Shown: positions 1-8,699 of the stretch, piece after piece
Numbering within the stretch: position 1 is the stretch's first letter
How the letters are laid out: each line of letters opens with the position of its first letter
Assembly (NCBI RefSeq): GCF_031458255.1
Contig: NZ_JAVDYC010000001.1
Span: 7,984,501 to 8,048,500, forward strand
Length of the DNA stretch: 64,000 nucleotides
Reading direction: 5' to 3'
Source of the DNA: Catenuloplanes niger
GTDB taxonomy: Bacteria > Actinomycetota > Actinomycetes > Mycobacteriales > Micromonosporaceae
Notes under the pieces: model-generated
What the model saw: only the letters and a program-made list of their open reading frames with translations
The model's database searches: none
Told to the model about the DNA's origin: nothing
Position numbers and translations under genes: made by a program

Positions 1-2
1 TG

Positions 3-974
3 CCGGGCTCGCAGACCCGCAGCGCCGCGGACTCGCTGGTGCAGACGATCGAGCTGGCCGAGGCCGCGGAGGAGCTCGGGGTGGACGGCGCGTTCGTGCG
101 CGTGCACCACTTCGAGCGGCAGCTCGCGTCGCCGTTCCCGCTGCTCGCCGCGATCGGTGCGCGCACCCGCCGGATCGAGATCGGCACCGGCGTGATCGAC
201 ATGCGCTACGAGAACCCGCTGTACATGGCGGAGGAGGCCGCGGCCGCGGACCTGATCAGCGGCGGGCGGCTGCAGCTCGGGATCAGCCGGGGGTCCCCGG
301 AGACCGCGCTGCGCGGCGCGGAGACGTTCGGGTACGTGGCGGACGACGCCGCGGAGATGGCCCGGTCGAAGGCCGAGGTGTTCCTGGCCGCGATCGACGG
401 TGCGCCGGTCGCCCGCACCGACCCGGGCCGGACCGGTGGCGTGAGCGGTCACCTGGCGATCCAGCCGCAGTCGCCGGGTCTGCGCGACCGCGTCTGGTGG
501 GGTGCGGGCAGCCGCGCGACCGGCCAGTGGGCCGCGAGGCTCGGCGTGCACCTGCAGAGTTCGACGTTGCTGACCGAGGACACCGGCGTGCCGTTCGACC
601 AGTTGCAGGCCGAGCAGATTCGGCTGTTCAGGGCGGCCTGGGCGGAGCACGGGCACGAGCGGGCGCCGCGGGTGTCCGTGTCCCGCAGCGTGCTGCCGAT
701 CACCGAGGCGATCGACGAGCTGTACTTCGGCGCGCAGGGCCACGACGACCAGGTCGGGCTGCTGGAGGGGGTGCGGTCGCGGTTCGGGCGCACCTACGTC
801 GGCGAGCCGGACCGGATCGCGGCGGAGCTGGCCGCGGACGAGGCGGTACGCGAGGCCGATTACGTGCTGTTCACGGTGCCGAACCAGCTGGGCGTCGAGT
901 ACAACGCGCGGATTCTGGGCACGATCGCGGCCCACGTCGCCCCGGCCATCGGCTGGAAACCGGCGGGCGCGTAG
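3..974 (+). CDS. LLM-class flavin-dependent oxidoreductase, 5' end outside window
   Basis: The frame is open from base 3, so the gene enters from the left; the GTG at 39 lies inside it and is not its true start. About 323 residues are visible. They show bacterial-luciferase-like features: an RTRRIEIGTGV strand, a DLISGGRLQLG segment after it, and a QPQSPGLRDRVWWGAGS motif in the second half. The family uses reduced flavin (FMNH2 or F420) for monooxygenation or hydride transfer in the cytoplasm; the substrate cannot be told. It closely resembles the oxidoreductase at 2388-3410, so the two are probably paralogues. Confidence 0.85.
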   Translation, partial: PGSQTRSAADSLVQTIELAEAAEELGVDGAFVRVHHFERQLASPFPLLAAIGARTRRIEIGTGVIDMRYENPLYMAEEAAAADLISGGRLQLGISRGSPETALRGAETFGYVADDAAEMARSKAEVFLAAIDGAPVARTDPGRTGGVSGHLAIQPQSPGLRDRVWWGAGSRATGQWAARLGVHLQSSTLLTEDTGVPFDQLQAEQIRLFRAAWAEHGHERAPRVSVSRSVLPITEAIDELYFGAQGHDDQVGLLEGVRSRFGRTYVGEPDRIAAELAADEAVREADYVLFTVPNQLGVEYNARILGTIAAHVAPAIGWKPAGA

Positions 975-1113
975 AACGGGTGGAGTGTCGCCCTCGCCGG
1001 ATCGCTAGCCATCAACGCACTGAGACCTACGGGTCGGACCGTCCTAAACCGACGGTCGGGGGTATCGCGCGTCGATAGCATCGGCGACCTCTCGACAACC
1101 GTGGAGGTCTTCG

Positions 1114-2334
1114 ATGCGTGTACGGAAACTGCTGGTGATGATGACGGCCGGGCTGCTGACGGCGGTGATGCTGCCCGGCCGGGCGTCGGCCGCGGAGTTC
1201 GGCGATCCGGCGCCGGTGCTGCTGGCCGACTCGTTCGACGACGGCACCCTGGCGGGCTGGGAGCCGGTGTCCGGTTCCTGGGACGCGGCACTGGACGAGG
1301 AGTGGAACGCGACGGTCGCGCGCACCACCGGCCCCGGCCTGCTGCGGACGGCCGGGCCGGGCTGGGCCGACTACGCCGTGACCGTCGACGTCCGGCCGAC
1401 GCCGGGGCAGACGGGTGCCGGGGTGGCGGTGCGGGTGCGCCCGGACGGTAGCCACTACCGGATGGTCATCCGCAACGACATGGTGCCGGCGCTCCAGTAC
1501 GTCTCCGCCCGGGGCACGGTGCAGACGCTCGACACCCTTCCGGCACTGGTCACCCCACCGGGCTGGCGGTCGGCGCGGCTGATCCTCGCGGTCAGGGGCA
1601 GCACGCTGGTCGGGTACACGGCCGGCACCGGTGGTGCCCTGTTCGCCCGCGACGTCCGGTTGGGCGGCGGCCCGGCGGCGCTGGTCAGCTACGGCGGCCC
1701 GGTCGACTTCGACAACGTGCGCGTCGAGTCGTACGCCGCGGCGCAGCCGGACATCCGCTATCCGCTCCGGCCGCCGGGTGCGGACGTGGTTCGCGTCGAG
1801 CCCGGCTACGCGACGATCCGGGTCCACCCGACGATCGACGACACCGGTGTCACGGACTACGTGGTGTATCGCACGTACACGACGGAGTCCAGCGGGGTGA
1901 TCGCGACGCTTCCCGCGGCCGGTACGGTCCGGCTCCCGCTGGACCCGATCGCGCCGTGGATGAACTTCCACGTCATGGCGCGGGACGCGGCCGGCAACGA
2001 GTCGGCGCTGTCGCACTGGGCCACCGTGCCGCAGCCACCGGCGTTCCCACGGGTGCCGGGTGACACGGAGCGACCGGGCGCACCGGGCCTGCCGACCGCC
2101 ACGCCCGCGCCCGGCGGCGGCTGGACGATCAGCTGGGCACCGGCCACCGACAACGTGGGCGTGGTGGCGTACCACCTCTACCTCTACTCGTCATCGGGCG
2201 GTACCGCGCGGATCCTGAAGACGACCGCCAACAGCCTGACCCTGGGGGCGAACAGCCTGCCCGGTTCGGCGCTCGTCACCGCGTACGACCGGTCGTGGAA
2301 CGAGATGAGCACGATCATGGTGCAGTTGCCGTGA
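1114..2334 (+). CDS. secreted LamG-like and fibronectin type III protein
   Basis: The 406-residue product begins with a signal peptide (MRVRKLL, a hydrophobic stretch, then cleavage near ASA-AEF at about residue 26). Residues 35-205 look like a concanavalin/LamG-type beta sandwich, with the phrase SFDDGTLAGWEPVSGSW and a closing DFDNVRV strand. Two Fn3-like units follow: one holds VTDYVVYRT and NFHVMARDAAGNESA, the other NVGVVAYHLY and ending ALVTAYDRSWNEM. Such proteins are usually exported and bind polysaccharide. No catalytic domain is visible, so an enzyme role is not claimed. A perfect hairpin follows the stop codon. Confidence 0.75.
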   Translation: MRVRKLLVMMTAGLLTAVMLPGRASAAEFGDPAPVLLADSFDDGTLAGWEPVSGSWDAALDEEWNATVARTTGPGLLRTAGPGWADYAVTVDVRPTPGQTGAGVAVRVRPDGSHYRMVIRNDMVPALQYVSARGTVQTLDTLPALVTPPGWRSARLILAVRGSTLVGYTAGTGGALFARDVRLGGGPAALVSYGGPVDFDNVRVESYAAAQPDIRYPLRPPGADVVRVEPGYATIRVHPTIDDTGVTDYVVYRTYTTESSGVIATLPAAGTVRLPLDPIAPWMNFHVMARDAAGNESALSHWATVPQPPAFPRVPGDTERPGAPGLPTATPAPGGGWTISWAPATDNVGVVAYHLYLYSSSGGTARILKTTANSLTLGANSLPGSALVTAYDRSWNEMSTIMVQLP

Positions 2335-2339
2335 GACGA

Positions 2340-2365
2340 CGCCCCGTCGCCCGGGCGACGGGGCG
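2340..2365 (+). terminator. intrinsic hairpin after the Fn3 gene
   Basis: Two 13-base arms (2340-2352 and 2353-2365) are exact reverse complements and begin 6 bases after the stop at 2334. There is no T-tract, as is usual in high-GC actinomycetes. The hairpin also argues against starting the next gene upstream at 2295. Confidence 0.7.
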
Positions 2366-2387
2366 CCCGCGCGTGCAGAATGGGATC

Positions 2388-3410
2388 GTGCCGACGCCTG
2401 ACAAGCCGCTCCGGAAGCTGGGATTCCTCACCATCGGGCTGTTCGACGAGGACGATCCCGCGGCCGGCCACGAGTCCACCCTGCGGATCATCGAGCTGGG
2501 GGAGCGCCTCGGGTTCGACAGCGCCTGGCTGCGCCACCGCCACTTCCAGTTCGGCATCTCCTCGCCGGTGGCGGTGATGGCGGCGGCCACCCAGCGCACC
2601 CGGCGGATCGAGCTGGGCACCGCGGTCACGCCGCTCGGCTGGGAGAACCCGGTCCGGCTCGCCGAGGACTGGGCCACCGTCGACGTGCTCTCCGGCGGCC
2701 GGCTCAACCCCGGGCTCAGCGCCGGCCCGCCGATGCGCTGGGACGTGGTCCGGGACGCGCTCTACCCGGACACCGCGGACACCGAGGACCTCTCGTACGG
2801 CCGGGCCGAGCGGCTGCTCGCGGCCGTGCGCGGCGACGCGCTGACGGACGGCGCCGTGACCGAGGGCTTCGAGGCGTACTCGAACCGGGTGCAGCCGCAC
2901 TCGCCCGGCCTGATCGACCGCCTCTGGTACGGCGGCGGCAGCCTCCGCTCCGCGACCTGGGCCGGCGAGCACGGCATGAACTTCCTGACCAGCAGCGTGG
3001 TCTTCGCCGAGGGTGAGTCGACGGACTTCGCGACGGTCCAGCTGGAGCAGGTGCGCGCGTTCCGGGCCGCGCACCCGGCCGGCGCCGCCGCGCGCGTCTC
3101 GCAGGGCCTGGTCGTCATCCCCACCGACAGCGCGTCGCCGGAGCAGATCGCCACGTACCGGGCGTACGCGGAGAAGCGCCTGCCCCGCACGCGCGAGCCG
3201 CAGGGCCCGCGGCGGATGATGTTCGCGCCGGACCTGGTCGGCACGTCCGAGGAGATCCGGGACATGCTCCACGCGCACGCCGCGTTCCGGGAGATCGACG
3301 AGGTCGCGTTCGCGCTGCCGTTCTCCTTCGCGCACGACGACTACGTCCAGATCCTCACGGACATCGCGACCCGTCTCGGCCCGGCGCTCGGCTGGCGCCC
3401 GGCTAGCTGA
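2388..3410 (+). CDS. LLM-class flavin-dependent oxidoreductase
   Basis: The 340-residue protein is luciferase-like: early LGFLTIGLFDEDDP, then RTRRIELGTAV, DVLSGGRLNPG and QPHSPGLIDRLWYGGGS, the same order of motifs as in the protein at 3-974. I chose the GTG at 2388 because the longer frame from 2295 would run through the preceding gene's stop and its terminator hairpin; the GTG at 2373 is also possible. It probably uses FMNH2 or F420. The stop overlaps the convergent NmrA-like gene by 8 bases. The substrate is unknown. Confidence 0.85.
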   Translation: MPTPDKPLRKLGFLTIGLFDEDDPAAGHESTLRIIELGERLGFDSAWLRHRHFQFGISSPVAVMAAATQRTRRIELGTAVTPLGWENPVRLAEDWATVDVLSGGRLNPGLSAGPPMRWDVVRDALYPDTADTEDLSYGRAERLLAAVRGDALTDGAVTEGFEAYSNRVQPHSPGLIDRLWYGGGSLRSATWAGEHGMNFLTSSVVFAEGESTDFATVQLEQVRAFRAAHPAGAAARVSQGLVVIPTDSASPEQIATYRAYAEKRLPRTREPQGPRRMMFAPDLVGTSEEIRDMLHAHAAFREIDEVAFALPFSFAHDDYVQILTDIATRLGPALGWRPAS

Positions 3411-4182
3411 AGTCGGCCGCGTGGTCGCGCGCCCACGCCGCGAACGTGCGCGCCGGGCGTCCGGTCAATTCCTCCACGGTACGGGTGACCGGCTCCGGCG
3501 TGTGCGCCAGCGACGCCCAGTAGTCCAGCGCGGTCTCCGCCCACTCCGGCGTCGCCCAGGTGAGCATGCCCTCGCGCGCCTCCGCCCGCGGCTGCTCCGC
3601 CACCCGCAGGTCCCGGCCGGTCGCCGCCCCGATCAGCCGCACCTGCTCGGTCTGTGAGATCGCCTCCGGGCCGGTGAGCACATGGGTACGGCCGGCGTGC
3701 GCGTCGTCGAGCAGCGCCGCCACGGCCACGTCCGCGATGTCCCGCTCGTGGATCAGCGATCGCCGGGCGGCCGGGTACGGCACCCGTACCGTGCCGGTGT
3801 CCTTGATCTGATCCGCCCAGCCGAGCGTGTTGGTGGCGAACCCGCTGGGCCGCAGGAACGTCCACCGGTCCGTCACGCCGCGGATCGCGGTCTCCACCTC
3901 ACCCCAGAACCCGGTCTCCGCGCTCATCGCGGACACGTAGACGACCCGCTTCCCGGCGAGCCGGTCCGCCACCGCCCCGGCATGCTCCGCCGTCATGAAC
4001 GGCCAGATCAGGAACACCGAGCCGGCGCTCTCGGCCGCGTCCGCCAGGTCCGGCGGCGAGGCGAGGTCGAACCCGTCCCGCCGGCTCACCGCCCGGACCG
4101 GTGCCCCGCGCTCCCGCAGTCCCGCGACCACATGCCGCCCGATGTTCCCGGTGGCGCCGATGACCAGCGCGCTCTCGCTCAT
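3403..4182 (-). CDS. NmrA-like NAD(P)-binding protein
   Basis: The 259-residue product starts with a Rossmann-fold dinucleotide site (ALVIGATGNIGRHV), has VVYVSAMSAE in the middle and an RPSGFATN motif, as in NmrA and atypical short-chain dehydrogenases. These are either NAD(P)H-dependent quinone/azo reductases or redox-sensing proteins. The ATG at 4182 is preferred over the one at 4191: a GAGGA ribosome site lies 8 bases before it and overlaps the upstream ATG. The gene stands alone and converges on the oxidoreductase at 2388-3410. Confidence 0.85.
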   Translation of the reverse strand: MSESALVIGATGNIGRHVVAGLRERGAPVRAVSRRDGFDLASPPDLADAAESAGSVFLIWPFMTAEHAGAVADRLAGKRVVYVSAMSAETGFWGEVETAIRGVTDRWTFLRPSGFATNTLGWADQIKDTGTVRVPYPAARRSLIHERDIADVAVAALLDDAHAGRTHVLTGPEAISQTEQVRLIGAATGRDLRVAEQPRAEAREGMLTWATPEWAETALDYWASLAHTPEPVTRTVEELTGRPARTFAAWARDHAADFS

Positions 4183-4273
4183 GTGGACCATCCTCGAAGC
4201 TCAACGCCGGTTGAGGTCAAGCCCGGCCAATGAAGCCGGCCTCCTAGGACCGGCCGTGCGTCACGGGCGCGGT

Positions 4274-4313
4274 GCACGCCATGGTGCCGCTCACGGGCGT
4301 CACCATGGCGTGC
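4274..4313 (-). terminator. hairpin downstream of the ABC permease gene
   Basis: Exact 13-base arms (4274-4286 and 4301-4313) with a 14-base loop lie 7 bases past the stop of the minus-strand permease gene at 4321. Confidence 0.65.
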
Positions 4314-4320
4314 GGTCCTC

Positions 4321-6369
4321 CTACCCCGCGGCGTCGGACGCGGTGCGGAGCGCCCGGTCGTTCTCCGCGCGGGCGGCGCGAAGCTGTTGCCAGCCGGCGG
4401 CGAGCATGGTCAGCCCGAGCAGGATCATGGCGATGGTCACCGGCCGTTCCAGCGCGGCCGGGACGTGGCGGGAGAGGAACCAGCCGGGATCGGCGGGCCG
4501 GAGGACCGCGGGCACGAGGCCCTGGGCGACCAGCGGGATCCAGCACAGCGTGCAGAGGGCGTAGACGGCGGCGATCCGGGCCGGGGAGGCGTGCGCGATG
4601 CCGAGGCGGCCGGCGCCGATGTCGGTGTTGCGCAGCGCGGCCAGGTCGAGGTCGCCGCCGAGCGATCCGGATGCCGGGCGGGTGTCCGCGGATCGCATCG
4701 TGGCGAGCAGGTCCGGCGCGTGCGTGGTCAGGTGCCCGGCGGCGAGGCGACCGAGGAACCAGGCCAGGCCGGCGCCGGAGAGCAGGCCGACCGGGAGGCC
4801 GGCCCACGCGGGACCGTGGCGGACGGTCAGGAACGCGGGCGCGGCCGTCAGCGCGACCAGCACCAGCGTCAACAGGACCTGGGTGAAGTCGGTGCCGTTC
4901 TGGACGAGGTTGCCGGAGCGTCTGTGCGGGTCGGTCATCGGCACCGGGCGCAGCACCGAGACCAGCACGACCACGCCGGCACCGCCGCCGAGCAGTGCCG
5001 GGACGAGCGCGGCCAGCCACGGCCAGGCCCAGGTCTGACCGCTGAGCAGCGTGGCCACCACGCTGAGCAGCACGGTCGGCGGTGCGGCGACGATCAGCCA
5101 GGCGAGCTGACGGCCACGGACGTCATGCCGGGCCGCGCCGGGGATCAGGATCGTCTGCCACAGCGCGGTGCCGTCCTCGCCGTACAGGTTCGCGGAGACG
5201 GCGGCGACCCAGACGCCGAACGCGACGCCGGTGAACGGTACGAGGATCGGCACGTGCGCGACGAGCGGGAGCAGGCAGAAGACCAGCGCGTAGACCAGCG
5301 CGAACACCAGGTAGTGGAAGCGCATCAGGTCGCGTACGGCGGTGCGCAGATCGCGTCCGGCCACGGCCCGGACCGCCCCCGCGCGGGCCGGGCGGGTGCC
5401 GCCGGACGAGACCGGCGGACGGGCCGATCGCCGGCTCAGGCGACGGACCAGCAGCGCGGTCCAGCCGAGCAGCGCCAGCCCGGTCAGCGCGGCCAGCCCG
5501 GCGAGCGCGCCGGCGGCGAGCAACCAGTCGCCGCGCGCGGCGGCCTCGACCGCGACCACGCCCCAGCCGGACGGCAGCGCGCGCGTCCAGCTCGCGAACC
5601 AGGCCGGAAAGCCGCCGGTCAGCGCGGACACGATGAGCGGCTGGAGAACCCAGCCGGTGTGGGTGAGCGCGAGGACGCCACCGCTGATCGTGGCCGCGAG
5701 CACGGCACCGAGCTTGGAACGCATCAGCTGGCCGAGCGCGCCGGTGACGCACCGGGACGCGATCACCACGAACGCCAGCTGGAGCACGGTGGCGACGGCC
5801 GAGACCGCGATCGCGGCCGGGCCGAGCGGCGCGGCGGCCACGATCAGCGCGGTGAACGCGATCAGGCTGACCAGCGGCGCCACGCCGGCGAACGCGGCCG
5901 CGACCAGGCCGGTGGCGAGCGTGGCCGGGCGCAGCGGGAGCAGCGACAGGTGCTCCGGGCGCAGCGTCTCGTCACCGCCGCCGAAGACCACCGGGCCGAA
6001 GAGCCAGCCGATCATCCAGAGTGCGAACGCGGCGCCGGCCAGGTCCAGCGGCAGCGACGCGACCGGCCAGGCGCGGCCGGCCAACCAGATCGTGCCGGCC
6101 GCGAGCGCCAGCCCGGCGGTGCCGCCGAGAACCATGTCCGCGGCGCGCTGCCCGGTCATCGAGTGCCGCAGCACCGCGAACTTCATCCGGACGATCACGC
6201 CCGCGGAGCTGCGGCTCAGCGCACCGGCCACACCCCGGCCCGGCATGCCGGCGGTGCCGCCCGCCCGGCCGGCCGCGTCGTGGTCCGGTGTGCCCGGCCG
6301 GCCGGGGTCGTGGACCGGCGCGCCGAGGCCGCCCCGTGGGGTTGCCGGGCCGTTCACGACGCCAGCCAT
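4321..6369 (-). CDS. ABC transporter membrane protein (exporter permease)
   Basis: The 682-residue protein is dominated by about a dozen hydrophobic segments. After a Gly/Pro-rich N-terminal tail of about 65 residues comes MKFAVLRHSMTGQRA, then alternating membrane spans and short loops, with a larger soluble loop around residues 480-520. The open frame runs upstream to 6906, but that part is the antisense-frame shadow of the ATPase gene; the ATG at 6369 overlaps the ATPase stop by 16 bases, the usual coupling for an ABC ATPase/permease pair. The exported substrate is unknown. Confidence 0.8.
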   Translation of the reverse strand: MAGVVNGPATPRGGLGAPVHDPGRPGTPDHDAAGRAGGTAGMPGRGVAGALSRSSAGVIVRMKFAVLRHSMTGQRAADMVLGGTAGLALAAGTIWLAGRAWPVASLPLDLAGAAFALWMIGWLFGPVVFGGGDETLRPEHLSLLPLRPATLATGLVAAAFAGVAPLVSLIAFTALIVAAAPLGPAAIAVSAVATVLQLAFVVIASRCVTGALGQLMRSKLGAVLAATISGGVLALTHTGWVLQPLIVSALTGGFPAWFASWTRALPSGWGVVAVEAAARGDWLLAAGALAGLAALTGLALLGWTALLVRRLSRRSARPPVSSGGTRPARAGAVRAVAGRDLRTAVRDLMRFHYLVFALVYALVFCLLPLVAHVPILVPFTGVAFGVWVAAVSANLYGEDGTALWQTILIPGAARHDVRGRQLAWLIVAAPPTVLLSVVATLLSGQTWAWPWLAALVPALLGGGAGVVVLVSVLRPVPMTDPHRRSGNLVQNGTDFTQVLLTLVLVALTAAPAFLTVRHGPAWAGLPVGLLSGAGLAWFLGRLAAGHLTTHAPDLLATMRSADTRPASGSLGGDLDLAALRNTDIGAGRLGIAHASPARIAAVYALCTLCWIPLVAQGLVPAVLRPADPGWFLSRHVPAALERPVTIAMILLGLTMLAAGWQQLRAARAENDRALRTASDAAG

Positions 6370-7115
6370 GCGAGCTCCCCGGCGTCCGCGGTGCGGCCCG
6401 CGACCAGCTCGACGAAGCGGTCCTCGAGGGACCGGCCGCCGCGCACCTCGTCGATCGGGCCGGCCGCGACGACCCGGCCGCCGGTGACGACGGCGACCCG
6501 GTCGCAGAGCTGTTCGACGACCGGCATGACGTGGCTGGAGAAGACGACGGACCCGCCGCCGGCGACGAACCGCTGCAGGATCACCTTGATCGTGGCGGCG
6601 GAGACCGGGTCGACCGCCTCCAGCGGCTCGTCCAGCACCAGCAGGCGCGGCGCGTGCAGCAGCGCGGTGGCGAGGCCGATCTTCTTGCGCATGCCGGTGG
6701 AGTACTCGAGGACCAGCGTACGGTCGGCGCCGTCGAGTTCCAGCACGGCCAGCAGCTCGTCCGCGCGGGCGGTGACCGCGGCCGGATCCATGCCGCGCAG
6801 CAGGCCGAGGTAGGTGAGCAGCTCCCGTCCGGTGAGCCGCTCGGGCATGGCGAGGCCGTCGGGGAGCACGCCGATCAGCGCCTTGGCGCGGGCCGGGTCG
6901 GCCCACACGTCGGTGCCGAAGATCTCGGCGCGGCCCGCGTCCGGCCGGAGCAGACCGACGGCCATGGACAGTGACGTGGTCTTGCCGGCGCCGTTCGGCC
7001 CGACCAGGCCGAAGAACGAGCCGGCCGGCACGTCGAGGTCGATCCGGTCGACCGCGACCTTGTCGCCGAACGACTTGGCCAGGCCGGTGAGGCGTAGTGC
7101 GGGAACGGGCGTCAC
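6354..7115 (-). CDS. ABC transporter ATP-binding protein
   Basis: The 253-residue ATPase has Walker A GPNGAGKTT (about 39-47), a signature motif EYSTGMRKK (about 137-145), Walker B RLLVLDEP (about 157-164) and the H-loop SSHVM. The GTG at 7115 follows a clean GGAGG site 8 bases upstream; the frame open to 7853 beyond it is antisense to the gene at 7266. It should energise the permease encoded immediately downstream. The signature carries STGM in place of SGGQ, as is common in CcmA/multidrug-export-type ATPases. Confidence 0.92.
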   Translation of the reverse strand: MTPVPALRLTGLAKSFGDKVAVDRIDLDVPAGSFFGLVGPNGAGKTTSLSMAVGLLRPDAGRAEIFGTDVWADPARAKALIGVLPDGLAMPERLTGRELLTYLGLLRGMDPAAVTARADELLAVLELDGADRTLVLEYSTGMRKKIGLATALLHAPRLLVLDEPLEAVDPVSAATIKVILQRFVAGGGSVVFSSHVMPVVEQLCDRVAVVTGGRVVAAGPIDEVRGGRSLEDRFVELVAGRTADAGELAWLAS

Positions 7116-7265
7116 GAAGGGTACCTCCGGGCCGGGAATGGCGCTCCAGTATGGATCTTCGTCGCCCGAAAGGGGGCCCCGGTCTCGTACCGTCGGATGG
7201 TTCTGATCTTCGGAACGGCGCGGCGCGCTAGAGCGCTGCCCGAATTGCCGGGAAATATCTGCATA

Positions 7266-7835
7266 ATGTCGGCCATGAAGCGTAACTACGTGGCGTGGGC
7301 GGCGCTCGCGCTGTCCCTCTCCGGGCTGGTAGTCGGTGCGGCGCCGGGCGTCGCGACGGCCAAGGGGTCGCAGGTGTCGCTGGGCGGGGTGCGCGCACCC
7401 GAACCGAGCGGTGCCAGCCTGCGCGATCTCAGCAGTGGCAAGAGCATCTGCGTGAACATCCAGGTCGACAAGACCGGGTGGCAGGGTTGGCGGTGCGGCA
7501 AGAAGGGCGCGCGGGTGACCGCGGGCGCGGCCGGCACCGTCAAGAAGGCGAAGGCGGTGGCGATCACGGCGAACGGCGTCGGGACGCTCTGCGTGAAGAT
7601 CACGATCCAGTCGGCGCCGGTGCAGACCTGCGTCAGTGACCGGACCGTGCTGGTCGCCGGCTCGGCGAGCAGCGGCGTCCGGCTGGACACGCTGCAGGTC
7701 AAGACGAGCGGCAGCGGCCTCTGCGGCAACAGCCGGTCGTCGACGGCCGCGTGGGCGTCGGTGAAGTGCGTGAAGGCGGGTCAGTGGCTCGCGATCGGGC
7801 GCGGCGGGGCCAACGCGGTCGGTCTGTCGGTCTAG
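7266..7835 (+). CDS. secreted protein with three degenerate ChW-like repeats
   Basis: The product of about 189 residues has a signal peptide (NYVAWAALALSLSGL, cleavage near ATA-KGS). The mature part contains three consecutive units of about 40 residues. The first reads ICVNIQV-DKTGWQGWRCG and then VTAG-AAG; the second begins LCVKITIQ and the third LCGNSRSS. Cys, Trp-Gln/Trp and Gly placement resembles clostridial hydrophobic-W (ChW) repeats of actinomycete surface proteins, but only the first unit is well conserved. ATG 7266 and ATG 7275 are both possible starts; a GGGAA lies 12 bases before the first. The function is unknown, probably cell-surface binding. Confidence 0.65.
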   Translation: MSAMKRNYVAWAALALSLSGLVVGAAPGVATAKGSQVSLGGVRAPEPSGASLRDLSSGKSICVNIQVDKTGWQGWRCGKKGARVTAGAAGTVKKAKAVAITANGVGTLCVKITIQSAPVQTCVSDRTVLVAGSASSGVRLDTLQVKTSGSGLCGNSRSSTAAWASVKCVKAGQWLAIGRGGANAVGLSV

Positions 7836-7916
7836 GCGGACCTCGCCGGACACGTCAGGAGGAGTACGGTCGGGAGCGCGTCCCCGGCCGTACGCCTCCG
7901 CTATGTCCGAAAGGGA

Positions 7917-8549
7917 TTAGTGGAACACGATGGCGTGGCCGCCCTCGACGCTGGCGCGGCAGGCGTCCCAGAGCGTGAACCACACGGTGATCTCGATGGC
8001 GTAGTCGGCGTCGTCGTCGACGTGACCGATCCGGTGTGCCTCGTCCGCCGGCAGCGAGCCGTCCGCGGCCAGCGTGATGCCGAGCGCGGGCGCGCAGCGG
8101 CGCAGTTCCGCGCGCAGGCCCTGGCTGGAGCCGACCATGCCACCGCCGGCAACGCCGGGGTGGTCGTTCAGGAACAGCGGGTCCGGGAAGTCGACCGGCA
8201 CGTAGTAGCCGGCCGAGTCGGAGTGGCAGAGCAGGTGCGAGGAGAACATCATCGTCTCGTCGTCGACGACCTGGCGATCGCGGTCCAGCTCGGCCGGCCC
8301 GCGCGCGGGCGTGACCTCCCGGCCCGCCTCGATCAGCGCGAGGACCCGCCGCAGGTAGGCGAGCATCGAGTAGGAGAGACTGCCGAGCGCGTGCGAGTCG
8401 CGGGGGACCGGCGGTGTCTCCGGTTCCGACCAGGTGATCCCCTCGGCGGCAAGCGCGACGCGCAGCGCCTCCAGCCCGCCGCTGAGCGCCGCACGCTCCG
8501 CCGCGTCGGTCACACCGGACAGCACACCCACCGAGATCGCTACACCCAC
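7917..8549 (-). CDS. hypothetical cytoplasmic protein
   Basis: This is a 210-residue protein with no signal peptide or membrane span. It has a helical N-terminal half (DAAERAALSGGLEALRVAL, SMLAYLRRVLALIE) and a central segment HLLCHSDSAGYYVPVDFPDP followed by GVAGGGMVGSSQGLRAEL. The closing part has the acidic stretch HVDDDADYAIEITVWFTLWDAC. I do not assign it to a named family. The frame has normal high-GC third positions and its stop and start do not clash with neighbours, so it is probably real. The ATG at 8549 has no strong ribosome site. Confidence 0.6.
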   Translation of the reverse strand: MGVAISVGVLSGVTDAAERAALSGGLEALRVALAAEGITWSEPETPPVPRDSHALGSLSYSMLAYLRRVLALIEAGREVTPARGPAELDRDRQVVDDETMMFSSHLLCHSDSAGYYVPVDFPDPLFLNDHPGVAGGGMVGSSQGLRAELRRCAPALGITLAADGSLPADEAHRIGHVDDDADYAIEITVWFTLWDACRASVEGGHAIVFH

Positions 8550-8699
8550 GCCGGCACGTTACCGCCCGTGTCGATCACCGCCGCTCGCCGGGTCCGCGCG
8601 TACGCAGGGTGACGGCGCTGTCCGAAGCGCGACAACCGGCCGCGTCGGACGGTCCGGCGGGACGAAGCTGGGACTCTCACGGTGCGGAGGGGGCCTGTG

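Noticed and set aside
4387-6813. Plus-strand open frame of 808 codons opposite the ABC permease
   Set aside because: Its translation is Gln/Gly/Arg/Ala-rich with no domain and it is exactly antisense to a clear membrane protein; high-GC genes commonly leave such open shadows.
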